A stretch of DNA of 64,000 nucleotides from DASQGA01 sp963722715 (GCA_963722715.1 CAVROA010000015.1:124001-188000); one strand, 5' to 3'; counted from the stretch's first letter, positions 49,737 through 58,050 are shown. Notes: generated from the sequence alone by a model not told the origin. Made by a program: numbers and translations.

Positions 49737-51017
49737 TTAGACGCGCGATCGCTCCGCGCTAAGGCGCCAGCGAACGTCCCGCACTTCCGAGCTCTCGAAG
49801 CCCGCCAGCGCGTCACGAGGATGCGACTCGTACCAGGCGGCGTAGCGGTTTGCCAGCGGCGCCGCCGTGAGACCGTGAGCAAGAACCGACAGTCCGATCG
49901 CGACGTAGGTCGTGGTGAGGATCAGATCGTCGTGCGGTAGGCCGCCTTCCTCGATAACCAGCACCGCGAACACGATCGACGCAAGACCGCGCGGCCCGAA
50001 CCAGCCCAGAAAAGCCAGGGTCGGTTTGCGCGCGCCGGTCCCGATCATGGCGATCGCGACCGGGAGCATGCGGACGACCGTCAGGCTGAGGACGGCGTAG
50101 AGAGCAATCGACCAGGTCACGTCTCCGAGCACCGGCCCCAGGAGCACGGCGCCAAAGACGATGAACGTCACCGCGCTGAAGACCTCTCCGAGCTCCTCGA
50201 TGAGATGCCCCACCTCGCCACCGCTCCTTCGCCGGATGGCGCCAAACACGAAGCCGCCGACGAACGCGGCGATGAACCCGGAGCCGCCGATTGGATCGGC
50301 AATCCCGAAGGCGAGGCCGGCGCCGGCCAGAGGCACGATCTGGAGCCACGAGCCACCAACGAACTGGCGCGCACCGGCGACCACGACGACGCACGCAGCG
50401 GCAACGCCTGCGACGACTCCGGCCAGGATCCCGTAGCCGATCTGCTCCAGCACCAGCCGAACCGCAGCGCCGTCGCCGATGGCTCCCGACTCGGCCTGCG
50501 CGATCGCCAGCACGATCCAGAACAGCGGCACGCAGATCCCGTCGTTGAGGCCGCTCTCGACGTTCAGGCCCTGTCGAACTCGGCTCGGGAGCCGCGTCAG
50601 CGTCACCACCGCCTGGCCGAGCGCCGCGTCAGTGGGGGCAAGGATCACCGCGAGGAGCAGCGCCTCGGCCCATAAGAGGTCAGGGAAGACGACGAGAGCG
50701 AGGACGAATCCCGCCAGGAGCGTCAGAGGCAGGCCGATCCCGAGCAGACGCAAGGGCACCGAGAGCTCGCCGCGTAGCGCGCGCACGTCGATCCGCGAGG
50801 CGTCCGCGAACAAGACCAGAGCAAGCGTCGCCTCGGCGAGCAGCTTGACCGTCTCTCCGGCCGGCGCAGGCTCCACGAGCCCGAGCGCCTCCGAGCCGAC
50901 GACCAGTCCGACCGCGGTGAAGACCATCGCGGCGGTGATCGGCGTACCGGCGATCCGGCCCGAGATCGCCGCGAACGCGAGCAGAGTCACCGCGACGGCT
51001 GCGAGCGCCCAGTGCAC
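49737..51017 (-). CDS. Na+/H+ antiporter, CPA1/NhaP type
   Basis: 426 residues, about 12 helices. LLAVILAPTDAALGQAVVTL and NVESGLNDGICVPLFWIVLA carry the paired acidic residues of the CPA1 ion site. GWFGPRGLASIVFAVLVIEE is the usual late motif. A ~35-residue cytoplasmic tail follows. It exchanges Na+ or K+ for protons. It lies next to a ClC protein, together suggesting ion/pH homeostasis. Confidence 0.9.
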   Translation of the reverse strand: MHWALAAVAVTLLAFAAISGRIAGTPITAAMVFTAVGLVVGSEALGLVEPAPAGETVKLLAEATLALVLFADASRIDVRALRGELSVPLRLLGIGLPLTLLAGFVLALVVFPDLLWAEALLLAVILAPTDAALGQAVVTLTRLPSRVRQGLNVESGLNDGICVPLFWIVLAIAQAESGAIGDGAAVRLVLEQIGYGILAGVVAGVAAACVVVVAGARQFVGGSWLQIVPLAGAGLAFGIADPIGGSGFIAAFVGGFVFGAIRRRSGGEVGHLIEELGEVFSAVTFIVFGAVLLGPVLGDVTWSIALYAVLSLTVVRMLPVAIAMIGTGARKPTLAFLGWFGPRGLASIVFAVLVIEEGGLPHDDLILTTTYVAIGLSVLAHGLTAAPLANRYAAWYESHPRDALAGFESSEVRDVRWRLSAERSRV

Positions 51018-51064
51018 GGCCCTGTCCTAGTTGCTGGATCTCCGCGCGAACGCGCGGCGAGGCC

Positions 51065-51178
51065 CTATTCGCCGTTCTCCTCGACCTTCTCGAACCGCGT
51101 CACCGGCCCACCCGTCTGCTCGGCGATCCAGAGAGCGAACGCGACCGTCAAAGTCCTCGTGGGAGATGCCGTGCTCCT
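51065..51178 (-). pseudogene. Possible gene remnant, split reading frame
   Basis: Just after the stop of the next-upstream gene, one minus frame reads LEEHGISHEDFD and a second frame continues VAFALWIAEQTGGPVTRFEK and VEENGE to a TAG at 51065-51067. The two pieces join smoothly if one frameshift near 51147 is allowed, and the composition looks like real protein. A TTG at 51151 could start a 28-residue peptide. Family unknown. Confidence 0.3.
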
Positions 51179-52345
51179 CTAAGCGGGCGCCGGCGGCGGA
51201 CCGGTGTCGCTCGGCCCTAGCTCGGCCTTGAGCACACGCCTGAACGCCTCGAACCCGAGCGCGACCAACCCACCGAGTAGGAGGATCCCGAGCCAGTTCC
51301 GGAGCGCGGGGACCGGGCCCCAGAGGACGAGCAGCAGATAGACCGCGGCTAGGCCGCCCCACGCGACTCCCGGCCGGTCGCGGAGCGTCGGACCGATCGC
51401 CTGGCGGCCGCGCACCGCATAGCGCGACGGGCCGGCGAACCAAGTCCCAAGCAGGATCACGATGCCGTAGACGACGAGCGCCCACGCCACCTGGCTGAGC
51501 AGGGTGGTTCCGATGAGCCAGGTGTTGCCAATTGCCCCGCGCACGGACTCGCCCGAGGCGAGCGCGTCAACGATGTAGTTCCCGACGAACCGGCGGATCA
51601 CCAGAAGAAGGATTCCGACGAGCAGGAGCGCCGCCCCGACGTTGCGGAGCATCTCGCGCCGGCTGCGTGCAAGCCAGACCGCGCCGGCGTAGCAGGCGAA
51701 CGCGGCCAGAATGACCAGCCAGCTCATCCACTTGATCGTCTTCACGCCCGTTTGCGCTGCCTCGAGCTGGTCGGACTTGAGGATCACGATCTGACCGGCG
51801 TCGGGGGGCAGCCGCGAGTCGAGCTGCTCTCCGAAGCCGAGCTCAGTACCGATGTTGACGACGAGCGTTCGGAGGTTCAGGGTGACTGTCCCGCCGCCCG
51901 TGGTGATGTTCCCGCGGGTGTCGTCCTCGAGCACCGCGATCAGCTCCTGATGCGCCGCGCGGTTGACGTCCTCCCAAAGCCCCTGGACGCGCGGGCGTTG
52001 CAGGAACCGGTTGACGCCTTCGACGGCAGGCTGACGGAGCGCCCCCGCGATCGGTCCGGCGAGGCCCTGGAGGTTCTCGGGGAGCTGCTCCTGGAGCACC
52101 GCCTGCGGATCGGCGTTCGCGTACAACTGATCGACGATGTAGACCGAGAGCGCCTGCCGTACCTGGTCGTCCTCCAGGAGCTGCGAGCTCGTGTCGACCC
52201 AGGCGTCCGTGTCGAGTGCCTGGCGCTTGACCCAGAGGGTGAGCGAGCCGACGAAGATGACGAGCGTCCCCAGCGCGAAGAGCACCCAGACGAGGATCGT
52301 GCGCGTGCGCGGGCTCACCCGAGGATCATCCCCAATTTCTCGCAC
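51179..52345 (-). CDS. Membrane protein with extracytoplasmic domain, unknown
   Basis: 388 residues: N-terminal helix (TILVWVLFALGTLVIFVGSL), a soluble domain of about 170 residues (WVDTSSQLLEDDQVRQALSV to IVILKSDQLEAAQ), then about five helices. This architecture recurs in actinobacterial integral membrane proteins of unknown role. GTG at 52345 has AAAGGA just upstream. The start region, including that ribosome site, is tandemly duplicated. Confidence 0.75.
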   Translation of the reverse strand: MREIGDDPRVSPRTRTILVWVLFALGTLVIFVGSLTLWVKRQALDTDAWVDTSSQLLEDDQVRQALSVYIVDQLYANADPQAVLQEQLPENLQGLAGPIAGALRQPAVEGVNRFLQRPRVQGLWEDVNRAAHQELIAVLEDDTRGNITTGGGTVTLNLRTLVVNIGTELGFGEQLDSRLPPDAGQIVILKSDQLEAAQTGVKTIKWMSWLVILAAFACYAGAVWLARSRREMLRNVGAALLLVGILLLVIRRFVGNYIVDALASGESVRGAIGNTWLIGTTLLSQVAWALVVYGIVILLGTWFAGPSRYAVRGRQAIGPTLRDRPGVAWGGLAAVYLLLVLWGPVPALRNWLGILLLGGLVALGFEAFRRVLKAELGPSDTGPPPAPA

Positions 52346-52389
52346 CCGTCCTTTGGGGGATCATGCCCAGTTTCTCGCACCCGCCCTTT
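52323..52389. repeat. 32-nt tandem direct repeat spanning a translation start
   Basis: Copies at 52323-52354 and 52358-52389 share 29 of 32 bases. On the minus strand each contains AAAGG, then GTGCGAGAAA. The first copy holds the start of the 388-residue gene. The second creates another GTG (52380) opening a 21-codon upstream frame (52380 to 52315) that ends 31 nt inside the main gene in a different frame. Confidence 0.6.
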
Positions 52390-52414
52390 ATCGCATAGAT
52401 CGCCGGCGTTTCAA

Positions 52415-52431
52415 TCACACCGATGGGGTGA
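52415..52431. promoter_or_regulatory. LAL-regulator site candidate 1
   Basis: TCACAC-CGATG-GGGTGA, 65 nt upstream of the small membrane gene at 52497. One of four copies of TCAYCC-N5-GGGTGA in the window; facing GGRTGA hexamers resemble MalT boxes. Confidence 0.45.
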
Positions 52432-52496
52432 AAACGACCGATCGCCGTGCGAGGATCCAGACGCTCAGCACTTTGGCCAACAGAAGCGGAGGAGCA

Positions 52497-52898
52497 ATGG
52501 CAACTCGAGAAGTAAGCGGTGGGACGGCTGGTCTCGTCGTTTTCGCGGGCGTGATGATGATGCTGATCGGCACCATGCACGCGCTCACCGGACTCTCGGC
52601 GCTCATCGAGAACGAGTTCTTCGTGGTCGGGCCGAACTACGCCTACGAGTTCGACGTGACCGCCTGGGGCTGGTTGCACTTGATCTTCGGCGTGATCCTT
52701 ATCGCCGCGGGCTGGCAGGTCTTCACCGGGGCCACCTGGGCTCGAATCGTCGGCATGACGCTTGCTATGTTCAGTGCGATCGGGAACTTCCTTTTCATCC
52801 CCTACCAGCCCGTCTACGCCATCCTGATGATCGCGCTCGCCGTGCTTGTGATTGGAGCGCTCGCGGCCTACTCGCCGCGCGACTCCCGGGCGGTTTAG
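52497..52898 (+). CDS. Four-helix membrane protein, DUF7144-like
   Basis: 133 residues with four helices (about 10-30, 55-78, 84-102, 108-125). The pattern GVMMMLIGTMHALTGLSALI ... AWGWLHLIFGVILIAAGWQV is that of a small actinobacterial membrane family. CGGAGGAG lies 2-9 nt before ATG. It is preceded by site candidate 1. Only one in-frame stop separates it from the MBL gene. Function unknown. Confidence 0.75.
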   Translation: MATREVSGGTAGLVVFAGVMMMLIGTMHALTGLSALIENEFFVVGPNYAYEFDVTAWGWLHLIFGVILIAAGWQVFTGATWARIVGMTLAMFSAIGNFLFIPYQPVYAILMIALAVLVIGALAAYSPRDSRAV

Positions 52899-52949
52899 GC
52901 CGTCGGGGGCCGTGCGCGCTACATCGGACACGCGACTGTCCTGATCGAG

Positions 52950-53621
52950 ATGGACGGGGTTCGCCTGGTGACGGATCCCGTCCTTCGAAACCGGGTGTGG
53001 CATCTGAGGCGACGCGTGCCGCTCGATGCCGCCGAGCTCAAAGGGATCGACGCCGCTCTTATCTCGCACGTCCACTTCGACCATCTCGACCGGCCTTCGC
53101 TGCGGATGCTCGGCACCAACGTCAAGGTCGTCACTCCCGTTGGCGCCCGCCGACTGCTTCGAGCCTTCTCAGAGGTGATCGAGGTCGATGTCGGCGACGA
53201 GGTGCAGATCGGCGACGTCACGGTGCGCGCAACCCGCGCCGAGCACCTAGCCCGCTTCCTCCTCAGGTCTGCGCCGTCGCTCGGGTTCGTGGTCTCCGGC
53301 TCGCGCCGCATCTACTTCGCCGGTGACACGGACCTCTTCGAGGAGATGTCCGAGCTCGCCGGCTCGCTCGACATCGCGCTGCTACCAGTCGCCGGCTGGG
53401 GGTCGAAGGTCGGCGCGGGGCATCTCGATCCGCTACGCGCCGCGAAGGCATTGCAGCTGCTCAGGCCACGCGTAGCCGTCCCGATTCACTGGGGCACCTT
53501 TTCGCCGTGGAACCAAAGTACGTCCGCCGACCCGCCCGAAGCTTTCCTCCGGCACGCGGCCGAGCTCGCGCCCCAGGTCGAGGTCCGGATCCTCGCTCCG
53601 GGCGCCGCACTGACGTTCTGA
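52950..53621 (+). CDS. Metallo-beta-lactamase-fold hydrolase with damaged 5' end
   Basis: Catalytic motifs SHVHFDHLD (HxHxDH), YFAGDTDLFEEM and VPIHWGTFSPW are complete, so the core is intact. Family members begin VRYxGHATVLIE; here RYIGHATVLIE is present in frame from 52917 but no start codon serves it. A GTG at 52912 would, if two bases of the adjoining GCGCGC run were absent. The first usable start is ATG 52950, which would cost the first strand. Related to NAPE-PLD/UlaG-like hydrolases. Confidence 0.75.
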   Translation: MDGVRLVTDPVLRNRVWHLRRRVPLDAAELKGIDAALISHVHFDHLDRPSLRMLGTNVKVVTPVGARRLLRAFSEVIEVDVGDEVQIGDVTVRATRAEHLARFLLRSAPSLGFVVSGSRRIYFAGDTDLFEEMSELAGSLDIALLPVAGWGSKVGAGHLDPLRAAKALQLLRPRVAVPIHWGTFSPWNQSTSADPPEAFLRHAAELAPQVEVRILAPGAALTF

Positions 53622-53745
53622 GTCCGAGGCTGCGGGCGGCAACGCGACTCCGGCGGCCGGAAATGAGCAGCTGGCGCACGCATCGATCGTCGCCGCAAGA
53701 CCCGGCCCCGCAGCAACCCGGTGACCAGAAGCAGGAATGACACAT

Positions 53746-53774
53746 TTGCCTTGACGGGCCTCGATACCTACCCT
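53746..53774 (+). promoter_or_regulatory. Candidate promoter of the LAL regulator
   Basis: TTGCCT (53746-53751), 17 nt, TACCCT (53769-53774). Just downstream a CTACCC...GGGTAG inverted repeat (53768-53787) surrounds the predicted start of transcription. Confidence 0.4.
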
Positions 53775-53794
53775 GTTCGAGGGGGTAGAGGGGA

Positions 53795-56095
53795 GTGGCA
53801 GTGCCGCAGTGCATCGAGAGCCGAGGGACCAAGAGCGCCACTATCCCCGGGAAGGAAGCGCCGAAGGCGTTCGAGCTTCTGCAGTCCAAGCTGCACGTCC
53901 CGTGGCAGCGGCAGGCGCTCGTCGAGCGCACGGGACTCATCGACCGACTCTCCCGCGCGCGGGATCGTCGCTTCGTCAGCGTCGTGGCGCCACCGGGATA
54001 CGGGAAGACGACGACCCTCTCTCAGTGGGCGGCGCGCGACGGTCGCGAGTTCGCTTGGGTGTCGCTCGACCACCGCGACAACGACCCAGTTGTACTCCTC
54101 ACGTACATCGCCGAGGCGCTGAACGCCCACGAGACAGTCGAGCCTGCGGTGTTCAAAGCACTCACGGCCACCGGCAACTCGCTGTGGGCGAGAGGCCTTC
54201 CCGGTCTCGGCTCCGCGCTGGCTTCTCGGCGCAAACCTGTCGTGCTCGTCCTCGATGACGTGCACGAGCTCGAGAACCACGACTGTCTCGACGCCCTGAT
54301 AGCGCTACTCCTCCACGTACCGGAGGGCTCGCAGCTGGTGCTCTCCGGGCGTTCCGAGGCCCGGCTCGGGCTCCCGAAGCTCCGTGCCGACGGCGAGTTG
54401 CTGGAGCTGGGGCCGGCGGCACTAGCTCTGAACGACGCCGAGGCGCACGCGCTCCTCGTTGCGGCGGGTGCGGACGTGGCCGAGGACCAGGCCGCAGAGC
54501 TGAACAAGCGGGCCGAGGGCTGGGCCGCCGGGCTCTACCTTGCGGCGCTCTCACTTGGCGGCGACAGCTCGTCATTCGCGTCGTTCAGCGGCGACGATCG
54601 CTTCGTCACGGACTACCTGAGGGCAGAGGAGCTCGCCGGCGTGGAGCCGGCGAAGCTCGAGTTCCTGCTTCGGACCGCCGTCCTCGACCGCATGAGCGCC
54701 GCATTATGTGACGCGGTGCTCGAGCGCGACGACTCGGCGCAGATGCTCGAGCAGCTGGAGCAGGAGAACCTGTTCGTCGTCCCCCTCGACCACCGGCGCC
54801 GCTGGTTCCGCTACCACCGTCTCTTCAGGGAGATGCTCCAGGCCGAGCTCGAGCGACGCGAGCCTGAGCTTGCCGTAACTCTCAACCGCAGGGCGGCTTC
54901 GTGGTCTGAGTCGAACGGCCAACTGGAGCTCGCGATCGACTACGCAGCCGCAGCCGGCGACACCGACGAGCTCGCCCGGCTCGTTACCGCGTGCGCGTTT
55001 CAGTACTACCGTGGCGGCCGCGTCACCACTCTCGAGCGCTGGCTCGCGAAGTTCGACGATGCGGCGCTACTCGAGCGATACCCCGCGATCGCGGTGTTGG
55101 GGGTTTGGATCCACGCGTTGCGCGGCCGACCCGACGCCGCCGAGCGTTGGGCACTGGCAGTCGAGACTTCCCAGTCCGAGGGCCCTATGCCCGATGGGAG
55201 CCCCTTCGACGCCTGGCAGGCCACGGTCCGCGCCTTGCTCTGCAGAAAGGGCGTCGAGCAGATGCAGCTCGACGCCGAGCTCGCGGCGTCACACCTGCCG
55301 GCGGGGAGTCCGTGGCGTCCGGTCTCCGTCCTCCTGCACGGGGTGGGGTTGCTGCTCTCGGGAGACCTCGACCGAGCGGAGTCAATCTTGGAGCAAGCTG
55401 CGGAGCTGGCGCACGCCGAAGGATCGGTCTGGGCCGGCCTCGTGGCGCGCTCCGAGCTGGCGCTGCTCGCGCTGGAGCGAGGTGACCTCCCCGCAGCGGA
55501 GTCGGAACTCGTCCTGGCCGGCGCGTTCATCGACGACGTGACGTCGACGGACTACGTTGTGACCACGATGCTGCTGGCCGTCACGGCGAGGGTCGCAGTC
55601 GCCAAGGGGCAAGGCGCGCGAGCACGGAAGACGCTCTTGCGCGCCCAGCGCATGCGTCCGATGATGACGTACGCCTTGTCTTGGTTCGCAGTCCAGGCTC
55701 AGCTCGAGCTCGCGAAGGCGCATCTGGCCCTGTCGGACGCACATGGCGCGGCGACGCTCTCCCGCGACGCAGACGACATTCTTCATCGACGCCCCAGGCT
55801 CGGCACGCTCGTTGCGGAAGCCGAAGGGGTGCGAACGAAACTCTCGACGGTCGCAGACCAGTCGTCTGGCTGGGCATCCACGCTCACTGCGGCGGAGCTT
55901 CGCTTGCTGCCCCTGCTGACCACCCACCTCTCGTTCCGGGAGATCGCGGAGCGGCTGTTCGTTTCCCGCAATACCGTGAAAACCCAGGCGATCTCCGTCT
56001 ACCGGAAGCTCGATGCGTCGAGCCGAAGCGAGGCGATCGATCGGGCCGTCGAGCTGGGGCTCGTGGACGCATCCCCGGCGTCCCGCGCCATCTAA
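53795..56095 (+). CDS. MalT-type (LAL) LuxR-family transcription regulator
   Basis: 766 residues. The N-terminal STAND ATPase has SKLHVPWQRQALVERTGLID, Walker A VVAPPGYGKTTTLSQWA and Walker B PVVLVLDDVHELE. A long TPR-like superhelix covers about 400-680. The C-terminal LuxR helix-turn-helix is LTAAELRLLPLLTTHLSFRE followed by IAERLFVSRNTVKTQAISVY. The order matches MalT: a ligand releases the ATPase, the protein oligomerises and binds repeated boxes. GTG start after GAGGGGA. The ligand is unknown. Confidence 0.92.
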   Translation: MAVPQCIESRGTKSATIPGKEAPKAFELLQSKLHVPWQRQALVERTGLIDRLSRARDRRFVSVVAPPGYGKTTTLSQWAARDGREFAWVSLDHRDNDPVVLLTYIAEALNAHETVEPAVFKALTATGNSLWARGLPGLGSALASRRKPVVLVLDDVHELENHDCLDALIALLLHVPEGSQLVLSGRSEARLGLPKLRADGELLELGPAALALNDAEAHALLVAAGADVAEDQAAELNKRAEGWAAGLYLAALSLGGDSSSFASFSGDDRFVTDYLRAEELAGVEPAKLEFLLRTAVLDRMSAALCDAVLERDDSAQMLEQLEQENLFVVPLDHRRRWFRYHRLFREMLQAELERREPELAVTLNRRAASWSESNGQLELAIDYAAAAGDTDELARLVTACAFQYYRGGRVTTLERWLAKFDDAALLERYPAIAVLGVWIHALRGRPDAAERWALAVETSQSEGPMPDGSPFDAWQATVRALLCRKGVEQMQLDAELAASHLPAGSPWRPVSVLLHGVGLLLSGDLDRAESILEQAAELAHAEGSVWAGLVARSELALLALERGDLPAAESELVLAGAFIDDVTSTDYVVTTMLLAVTARVAVAKGQGARARKTLLRAQRMRPMMTYALSWFAVQAQLELAKAHLALSDAHGAATLSRDADDILHRRPRLGTLVAEAEGVRTKLSTVADQSSGWASTLTAAELRLLPLLTTHLSFREIAERLFVSRNTVKTQAISVYRKLDASSRSEAIDRAVELGLVDASPASRAI

Positions 56096-56096
56096 T

Positions 56097-56113
56097 TCAC
56101 CCGCTCGGGGTGA
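56097..56113. promoter_or_regulatory. LAL-regulator site candidate 2
   Basis: TCACCC-GCTCG-GGGTGA followed by TGC: a perfect inverted repeat just after the regulator's stop and 44 nt before the next start codon. Confidence 0.5.
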
Positions 56114-56156
56114 TGCTTTCGCACGCGAGTAGGCGTCCAATGTGGAGAGCAGTTCC

Positions 56157-56504
56157 GTGGAGGATTACAAGCTCACGCTTCGCAAGCTCTCGCTTCGCGA
56201 CGACCGTTTCATCGACTCGCTCCTCGGTAAGGATCGCGCCAGTGCAAGCGTCTCGGGAATCGACCCGGTATCCCATGCCCTATTACGAATCGCTGCACTC
56301 ATCGCGATCGACGCCGCTCCGCCCTCGTACATGAGCGCGGTCGAAGCCGGACTGGACGCCGGCGCGTCCTACGACGAGATCGTCGGAACGCTCATCGCGG
56401 TGATGCCGATCGTCGGAGTCCCGCGAGTAGTCTCTGCGGCTCCGAACCTCGGGCTCGCGCTCGGCTACGACGTTTCGGCGGCACTCGAACTGGTCGACGG
56501 CTAG
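56157..56504 (+). CDS. Carboxymuconolactone decarboxylase-like (AhpD-fold) protein
   Basis: About 115 all-helical residues: DPVSHALLRIAALIAIDAAP, SYMSAVEAGLDAGASYDEIV and GVPRVVSAAPNLGLALGYDV match the CMD/AhpD repeat. It lacks the CxxC of AhpD, so peroxidase support is unlikely. Start placed at GTG 56157 with GGAGAG 7 nt upstream; GTG 56142 would add five residues. It follows the regulator and site candidate 2. Confidence 0.75.
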   Translation: MEDYKLTLRKLSLRDDRFIDSLLGKDRASASVSGIDPVSHALLRIAALIAIDAAPPSYMSAVEAGLDAGASYDEIVGTLIAVMPIVGVPRVVSAAPNLGLALGYDVSAALELVDG

Positions 56505-56514
56505 CTCTACCGAC

Positions 56515-56529
56515 GAGGGCGCTTCCCTC
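56515..56529. terminator. Weak hairpin after the CMD-like gene
   Basis: GAGGG-CGCTT-CCCTC in the 137-nt stretch without a gene before the next small frame. Short stem and no T run. Confidence 0.2.
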
Positions 56530-56665
56530 TCAGTAGCAAGGAGACCGCGGTCACGATCCGCGACGCGCGCTCGTCACGATCACCGGCCGCAGCGTGTCGC
56601 GATCCTGTCGAACTGGTGCCTCGCCTCATCGCCCAAAGGGGATGAACCGGCTGTCGCAGCCTCAA

Positions 56666-56682
56666 TCATCCGCACCGGGTGA
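56666..56682. promoter_or_regulatory. LAL-regulator site candidate 3
   Basis: TCATCC-GCACC-GGGTGA followed by TGC. The left half, reversed, is exactly GGATGA, the MalT-box core. It lies 41 nt upstream of the small frame at 56723 that overlaps the ZIP gene. Confidence 0.5.
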
Positions 56683-56722
56683 TGCAGGATCGTGCGCACC
56701 GAGCAAGGGTTGGGCGGCACCG

Positions 56723-56821
56723 ATGCTCCTGCTGCTCGCTCTGCTGGTCCTCACCGTCCTGCCCTCGCCGAGGAACATCATGGCGCCCGTGCAGGGCGGC
56801 CGAGAGGCGGCCCGTGCTTGA
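56723..56821 (+). CDS. Possible single-helix small membrane protein
   Basis: ATG 56723 gives 32 residues opening MLLLLALLVLTVLPSPRNIM, one transmembrane helix and a short tail. The same frame can be extended to ATG 56642. Its stop overlaps the ZIP start by 8 nt, so it may serve as a coupling leader. A similar stretch recurs at 57576. Confidence 0.35.
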   Translation: MLLLLALLVLTVLPSPRNIMAPVQGGREAARA

Positions 56822-57512
56822 GGCATTCGGCCTCGGCGTGCTCGGAGCGTCGTCCCTACTGTTCGCCGGTCTGGTTGCCTGCTGGCTTGACGTGCCCCCC
56901 CGCCTCATCGGCATCCTCGCCGGCTTTGGCGCCGGGGCGCTGATCGCAGCGATCTCCTTCGATCTCGTCGTGGAAGCAGAAGACGTGCTCGAGCGGTGGC
57001 AGTTCGCCCTGTGGATGCTGGTCGGAGTGGCCGTCTTCCTGCTCGCCGACAAGGTGGTGGAGACGCGCTTCGGCCAGGCGGGAGTGGGCGGTGCGATGGG
57101 CATCGTCGTCGGCTCCGTGGTGGACGGGGTGCCAGAGTCGATCATCTTCGGGATCCAGGTCGGAACGGACTTCCCGATCAGCTTGAGTTTCATGGCTGCT
57201 GTGTTCGTCTCCAACATCCCTCAGAGCATCGCACCGTCCGCCGACCTGTCGGCTGCCGGATGGACGGCGCGACGCGTCGGAACACTCTGGTTCTGGGTTG
57301 TGCTCGCATGCGGCATCGCGGCGGCTCTCGGCTTCCTGGCCACTGATGTGACCTCCGACGCTCAGGGCGGCCGAGCGGCGGCCCTCGCTGCGGGCGGCCT
57401 CCTCGCCATGCTCACCAACTCGCTGATGCCGTTCGCCTTCGAGCGTGGGCGGGCGCTTGCAGGCGCGGCGACCGCTGTCGGGTTCTGCCTTTCCCTACTG
57501 GGCAGCAGCTGA
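56814..57512 (+). CDS. ZIP-family metal transporter
   Basis: About 232 residues with seven or eight helices. GILAGFGAGALIAAISFDLV, VVGSVVDGVPESIIFGIQVG and the late ALAAGGLLAMLTNSLMPFAF match the ZIP fold; the H of the usual HNxxDG metal site reads VVDGVPES, so metal selectivity is unclear. GTG start with GAGAGG upstream. Possible member of the LAL regulon. Confidence 0.75.
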   Translation: MLEAFGLGVLGASSLLFAGLVACWLDVPPRLIGILAGFGAGALIAAISFDLVVEAEDVLERWQFALWMLVGVAVFLLADKVVETRFGQAGVGGAMGIVVGSVVDGVPESIIFGIQVGTDFPISLSFMAAVFVSNIPQSIAPSADLSAAGWTARRVGTLWFWVVLACGIAAALGFLATDVTSDAQGGRAAALAAGGLLAMLTNSLMPFAFERGRALAGAATAVGFCLSLLGSS

Positions 57513-57617
57513 CGCGTGGGCGGGTCCGCGAATCACGCCGTTGGATGAACTCGGGCGGTGCGATCGGACGCCCCGATGCTCCTTGTACTCGCTCTGCTGC
57601 TCTGCGAGCGCTACGAC

Positions 57618-57661
57618 TCGTCCAGATCGGGTGATGCGCGCTCCGATCGCGCCTGTAGCGT
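57618..57661 (+). promoter_or_regulatory. LAL-regulator site candidate 4 with -10 box
   Basis: TCGTCC-AGATC-GGGTGA followed by TGC (57618-57634), then 21 nt to TAGCGT (57656-57661), a possible -10 for the small gene at 57691. The site would sit over the -35 position, as for an activator. Confidence 0.5.
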
Positions 57662-57690
57662 CGAGTCGACAGCAATCAAGGGAGAAGCCA

Positions 57691-57873
57691 ATGTGGTGGG
57701 GAATCGGCGGCCTCGCGGCGCTCGTGTACATCGTCCTGATCATCACGCTGGGCGTGACAACGCTTCGTAAGGGCCACTGGGTAATGTTCGTCGTGGGAAT
57801 CTTCCTGCCCCTGTTCTGGATCATCGGCGCCTTGATGCCGCCGACGGATACGGCGGCGAGGCAACCGGCGTAG
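57691..57873 (+). CDS. Two-helix small membrane protein (PLDc_N-like)
   Basis: 60 residues: MWWGIGGLAALVYIVLIITL, a basic turn LRKGH, then WVMFVVGIFLPLFWIIGALM. This resembles the N-terminal two-helix module (PLDc_N) found alone in many actinobacterial small proteins. AGGGAGA lies 6 nt before ATG. Preceded by site candidate 4. Confidence 0.65.
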   Translation: MWWGIGGLAALVYIVLIITLGVTTLRKGHWVMFVVGIFLPLFWIIGALMPPTDTAARQPA

Positions 57874-58037
57874 CCCTCCAGGAGGCCGGCAGGTCGAAGC
57901 GGCGGACACGCGAGCCCGCAGCGACCGGCGGCCGAGCCACTTCCGCGTACGCAAATACGATGACGTGGAGCACCGCGCCGGCGAGGACGAGGGCGTGTTC
58001 GTGGCGGCCGCGGTCGCCCCTCCGGGCGCGTGCGGAC

Positions 58038-58043
58038 TAGGAT
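58038..58043 (+). promoter_or_regulatory. -10 box of the flippase-like gene, leaderless TTG start
   Basis: TAGGAT, 7 nt before TTG 58051. This decides between that TTG and the GTG at 58030. Confidence 0.45.
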
Positions 58044-58050
58044 CACGGAG

